A DNA stretch of 64,000 nt. Origin: Frigoriglobus tundricola (GTDB lineage: Bacteria; Planctomycetota; Planctomycetia; Gemmatales; Gemmataceae). Both the position numbers and the translations under genes were made by a program. Positions 61,461 to 64,000 of the stretch are shown piece by piece. Every line of letters begins with the position of its first letter. Position 1 is the first letter of the stretch. The stretch is taken from positions 1,612,001 through 1,676,000 of the forward strand of contig NZ_CP053452.2 of NCBI RefSeq assembly GCF_013128195.2, given 5' to 3'. A model generated the notes under the pieces. It was given only the letters and a program-made list of their open reading frames with translations, was not told where the DNA came from and searched no databases.

Positions 61461-62393
61461 CTACTTCGTCGGTGCCTTCAGTTGTTTCGCGATAAAATCC
61501 CAGGTGTCCTGATACTTTTCCGTCGGGTGATCGGGGTATTTGACGTGGCACTCGACGCCCGCCTTCTCGGCCAGCTTCTGGAAGCCCAGCGCCCAGGCCG
61601 GGGAATGAACCTTGTAGTCCGTTTCCGTGACCTTTTCGGGTTGCGTCAGTCCCCAGTTGTTCTCGAAGTACAGCGGGGGCGTACCCTTGTGAAGCAAGTA
61701 GTCCGGAGACCACGCTTTGAGCACCGGTAGCAGTTCCTCGTGGCGCTTCAGAGACTCCTTGAAGCTGCACCCGAGCGCGGGGGCGCCCCACTCCACGCCC
61801 GGAACCCACTCCTGCATCCGCTTCGGGTCGAGTGTGGGCTGACTGCGGTACGCCGCCGCGCACGTCACCTTGGTCGAAACGCGCGCGACCGGGTCTTTCG
61901 CGTTCGGGTCGGCGCGGTCGGCGGCACACGCCACGTACAGGGCCGGCTGCGCCCCCTGCGACCCGCCGCCCACGGCGATCCGGTCCGGATCGAGCTTCCA
62001 TTTGGCCGCGTGCAAGCGAACGAACTGCACCGCCCGACAGGCATCGGCGGCGACGTAAGAGATCGGCACGGCCACCTTGTCGTCGGTGGCGTCGGTCATC
62101 GTCCGCGTCTGCACGGCGATCACCGCGCACTGCGCCTTTCCGAAGTAATCGAGGGCGGCGGGGTGCTTGGCCGGCTTCCAGATCCCACCGTACCAGACCA
62201 GGACCGGGTACGGGCCGTCGCCTTTGGGCGGCAGGTAGATGTCGAGCCGCTGGTGCTCGTGCGGGCCGTAGGCCACATCGGCGTGGGTCGGCGTGGGGGC
62301 GGCCGCGGTCAGAGGCGCGCTGCCAGAAAGGGCGGCGACAACTCCGACGACGAGGGCGTGAGGAGAACCCGGGGTGAGGAAGATGGCTTTCAT
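61461..62393 (-). CDS. Secreted alpha/beta hydrolase (esterase/lipase-like)
   Basis: This 310-aa protein has a signal peptide (FLTPGSPHALVVGVVAALSG, with cleavage likely near AAAP). The alpha/beta-hydrolase features are LDIYLPPKGDGPYPVLVWYGG (oxyanion region; HGG replaced by YGG), nucleophile Ser in VGGGSQGAQPALYVA and a possible catalytic His in VECHVKYPDHPTEKY. It is likely a carboxylesterase of the Abhydrolase_3/BD-FAE type; the substrate is unknown. The ATG at 62393 was chosen because the signal peptide starts there. Confidence 0.85.
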   Translation of the reverse strand: MKAIFLTPGSPHALVVGVVAALSGSAPLTAAAPTPTHADVAYGPHEHQRLDIYLPPKGDGPYPVLVWYGGIWKPAKHPAALDYFGKAQCAVIAVQTRTMTDATDDKVAVPISYVAADACRAVQFVRLHAAKWKLDPDRIAVGGGSQGAQPALYVACAADRADPNAKDPVARVSTKVTCAAAYRSQPTLDPKRMQEWVPGVEWGAPALGCSFKESLKRHEELLPVLKAWSPDYLLHKGTPPLYFENNWGLTQPEKVTETDYKVHSPAWALGFQKLAEKAGVECHVKYPDHPTEKYQDTWDFIAKQLKAPTK

Positions 62394-62555
62394 TGACGCC
62401 ACTGTAACATGGCAGAGTTGAGAAGAAAACGTACTGCCTGGGAGGACACGAGTTGCTGAGTTTGTGAGGTATCGTTTCGCCCCTGTGGGCGAAACCCCGG
62501 AGCGGGCTGGGGGGGCACGGCGACCGGGGCGTCCCCCCGAACCGTCACGAGGCAC

Positions 62556-62585
62556 AACGTGACGCGGCTTTACTCGCGTCACGTT
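62556..62585. terminator. Hairpin after the repeat-protein gene
   Basis: AACGTGACGCG (62556..62566) and CGCGTCACGTT (62575..62585) are perfect 11-bp arms around GCTTTACT. It lies 34 bp beyond the stop codon of the minus-strand gene 62619..63437. There is no T-tract, so it may act with other factors or simply be a repeat. Confidence 0.5.
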
Positions 62586-62618
62586 ACGAGGTCATCAATC
62601 GTCTTGCGGAAGCCACGA

Positions 62619-63437
62619 TCAGGAAAGTTCGCCGAGGGTAACGGGCGGGGACGACCCGATGGCCACGATGACCAGATCATGGGGCGGGGGCGGAGGGGGC
62701 GGGGGGTTACCAACGGTGAGCACGTCCGGCGTGACAAACACGTCCTCCTGGACGGCCGTTTGGATCAAAGTTCCGTTCGGCGCGAATGTCAGGCTTTCGG
62801 CACTCACACCGGTCGAAATCGTCGGTTGCGAGGGAACGCCTCCCGAATCGCCGTACCGGTCCACCGATCCGTCCACGCCGACAACGTCTAGCACCTCGGC
62901 CCCGTTCGTGGCAAAGGCCACGCTCGCCGAGCGCACTCCACTCGTCAGAAGGCCAAATTTGCCATTTGTGTTTTGCTGGTAGAGATCGCCGTTCTGGAGC
63001 GTGAGTTCCCGCACCCGGTCCCCATTCGGGGCGAAGGCCACGCTCACGGCCGCCACCCCGTACCCGCTCGGCAGCACCGTCTGGACGCCCCCGACCGGCG
63101 CGCCGTAGGCGACGACACTGCCGTCCTTCATAACAACATCGATCTCTTCCGCCCCGAGCGGGTTGTACGCGACGCTGACCGACAGCACGCCGCCCATCAA
63201 GGGCGTAAACCCCGAGCCGTTTTGGTTGTAGCGGTAGAGCACGTCGCTCGCGGAGACAGCGAACAGGTCAAATTGTGACCCGTTCGGGGAGAAGGCCAAG
63301 CTCGCGGACGAGGGCACGTCTCGCCCCTCGAGGATTTCCAAACGGAGGCCACCGGTTGGGTACGCGTGTCCGGCTTGTGGCGGGGGCGGGTCTCCGGCAG
63401 GTACCGAGCGTAACGGTCGAATATAGCGTCGGAGCAT
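62619..63437 (-). CDS. Extracellular repeat protein, possible beta-propeller
   Basis: This 272-aa protein has a Pro-rich N-terminus with the planctomycete-type LRLEILEGRDVPS segment (~40), which in these bacteria marks many surface or exported proteins. About five repeats of ~40-45 residues follow. Each has a form like SVAFAPNG.....L.L..GDLYQ: SLAFSPNGSQFDLFAV, SVAYNPLGAEEIDVV, SVAFAPNGDRVRELT, SVAFATNGAEVLDVV, SLTFAPNGTLIQTAV. A run of eight prolines precedes the C-terminus. The repeat count fits a five-bladed beta-propeller. The ATG at 63437 has GGAGAG upstream. Confidence 0.8.
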   Translation of the reverse strand: MLRRYIRPLRSVPAGDPPPPQAGHAYPTGGLRLEILEGRDVPSSASLAFSPNGSQFDLFAVSASDVLYRYNQNGSGFTPLMGGVLSVSVAYNPLGAEEIDVVMKDGSVVAYGAPVGGVQTVLPSGYGVAAVSVAFAPNGDRVRELTLQNGDLYQQNTNGKFGLLTSGVRSASVAFATNGAEVLDVVGVDGSVDRYGDSGGVPSQPTISTGVSAESLTFAPNGTLIQTAVQEDVFVTPDVLTVGNPPPPPPPPHDLVIVAIGSSPPVTLGELS

Positions 63438-63852
63438 TAGCGCTCTCCGGTCGGACGAACACGATGGCACACCGAGAACCGACACCGATCCACGCGTGCC
63501 GGGATCTCAACCCCCGACAGACCCGTTCTGTACGGGAGTGAGCGGGAGATGCAATTTACGTTCCTCCGGCCGAGTCATTCCATTCCGCCTTGTATTTATG
63601 ACACGAACGGCAGTTTCTGTGGCTGCCTCACCGCATTCTTCGGTTAGACGGTTCCGATCCCGATCGGACCCCTCCCGTCCGGCGGCTCACCCGGACGCGA
63701 ACGGCGAGCACGAGGGTGCCCGCTATGAGACGGAGCGTGCCGGGTTTCATTCGGAAGCTCGGCGCGCGGTCGATCACGGGCCGGTGACCACCGGGACCGT
63801 TCTTCCACTTCTGCGCGGCGAACGGGTGGGGCCGTGCCAGAGTCGAGATCGG
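63438..63852. other. Gap without a recognisable gene
   Basis: This 415-bp gap separates the repeat protein from the HEAT-repeat gene end; both are on the minus strand. I see no convincing coding frame. The part just upstream of 63437 should contain the promoter of the repeat-protein gene. A modest AT-rich patch lies around 63585..63625. Confidence 0.4.
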
Positions 63853-64000
63853 TCAGAACTGGCCCGTTTCGATGCGGTGAATCGACTGTTCGGCCTCGAA
63901 CCGCAGTTCGATGGCCCTCGCCTTCTTCGCCACCTCGCGCAGTGCCGGGAGCGCGTCCTTGGCCGCCGGTCCGATGAAGCCGAGCGCCCGCACCGCCAAG
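63853..64000 (-). CDS. HEAT-repeat protein, C-terminal fragment (cut by window edge)
   Basis: Reading the minus strand from the window edge gives an open frame of about 48 codons ending in TGA at 63853..63855. It contains AVRALGFIGPAAKDALPALR and then a second helix ending IHRIETGQF. This is a HEAT/PBS-lyase-type repeat (two helices with the GxxGxxAxxALPAL signature). HEAT-repeat proteins are numerous in planctomycetes. The rest of the gene lies beyond 64000. Confidence 0.75.
   Translation of the reverse strand, partial: LAVRALGFIGPAAKDALPALREVAKKARAIELRFEAEQSIHRIETGQF

Overview
The window is GC-rich bacterial chromosome and most likely comes from a member of the Planctomycetota, probably Gemmataceae. 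The pointers are a TIGR02996-type protein (motif LVYADWLDENG), a secreted protein with a planctomycete-style LEILEGRDVP segment after its N-terminus, a secreted protein with two truncated-globin domains, a tad locus with an extra AAA ATPase, frequent GTG/TTG starts, and gene gaps full of palindromic repeats. This assignment is inference from family knowledge; there is no rRNA in the window.

Region 1 (1-13.2 kb) is an accessory block: a TetR-type regulator, two DNA-repair enzymes (Mug-like glycosylase and Ogt-like methyltransferase), two short-chain dehydrogenases, an isochorismatase-like hydrolase, a PEP mutase/isocitrate lyase family enzyme, an RND efflux pump (permease plus lipoprotein adaptor, no outer-membrane factor), an MFS exporter broken by one frameshift, and a divergent GlxA-type AraC regulator.

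Region 2 (13.2-15.6 kb) is a small foreign island: a degenerate tRNA-Gln-like sequence and a complete IS4-type element with 16-bp terminal inverted repeats.

Region 3 (15.6-29.7 kb) is a tad/Flp pilus locus on the minus strand. In transcription order it has two Flp pilins, prepilin peptidase, CpaB, secretin, CpaE, CpaF, TadB, TadC, an OmpA-like lipoprotein, a small membrane protein, an AAA ATPase and a TPR lipoprotein. TadE/F/G are not in the window.

Region 4 (31.1-49.1 kb) is a complete 14-subunit nuo (complex I) operon, nuoA to nuoN, on the minus strand. Two non-canonical genes are spliced in: a 117-aa membrane protein between nuoD and nuoE, and a lipoprotein between nuoF and nuoG. NuoJ, NuoH and NuoM carry large extra segments. 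A terminator-like hairpin and a second palindrome precede nuoA. An aminoglycoside-phosphotransferase-like gene lies between the tad and nuo loci.

Region 5 (49.3-64 kb) holds a small secreted protein, purine nucleoside phosphorylase, a cytidylate-kinase-like protein, two tandem ABC ATPase/permease pairs, argJ, a TIGR02996/LRR protein, the tandem globin protein, a membrane-anchored HtrA-like protease, an NTF2-like protein, an alpha/beta hydrolase, a repeat protein and the 3' end of a HEAT-repeat gene running off the window.

The most unusual signals are the modified nuo operon, the secreted tandem truncated globin, the many different long inverted repeats placed precisely in operon gaps, and a 48-bp tandem repeat next to a near-perfect 29-bp-arm hairpin.
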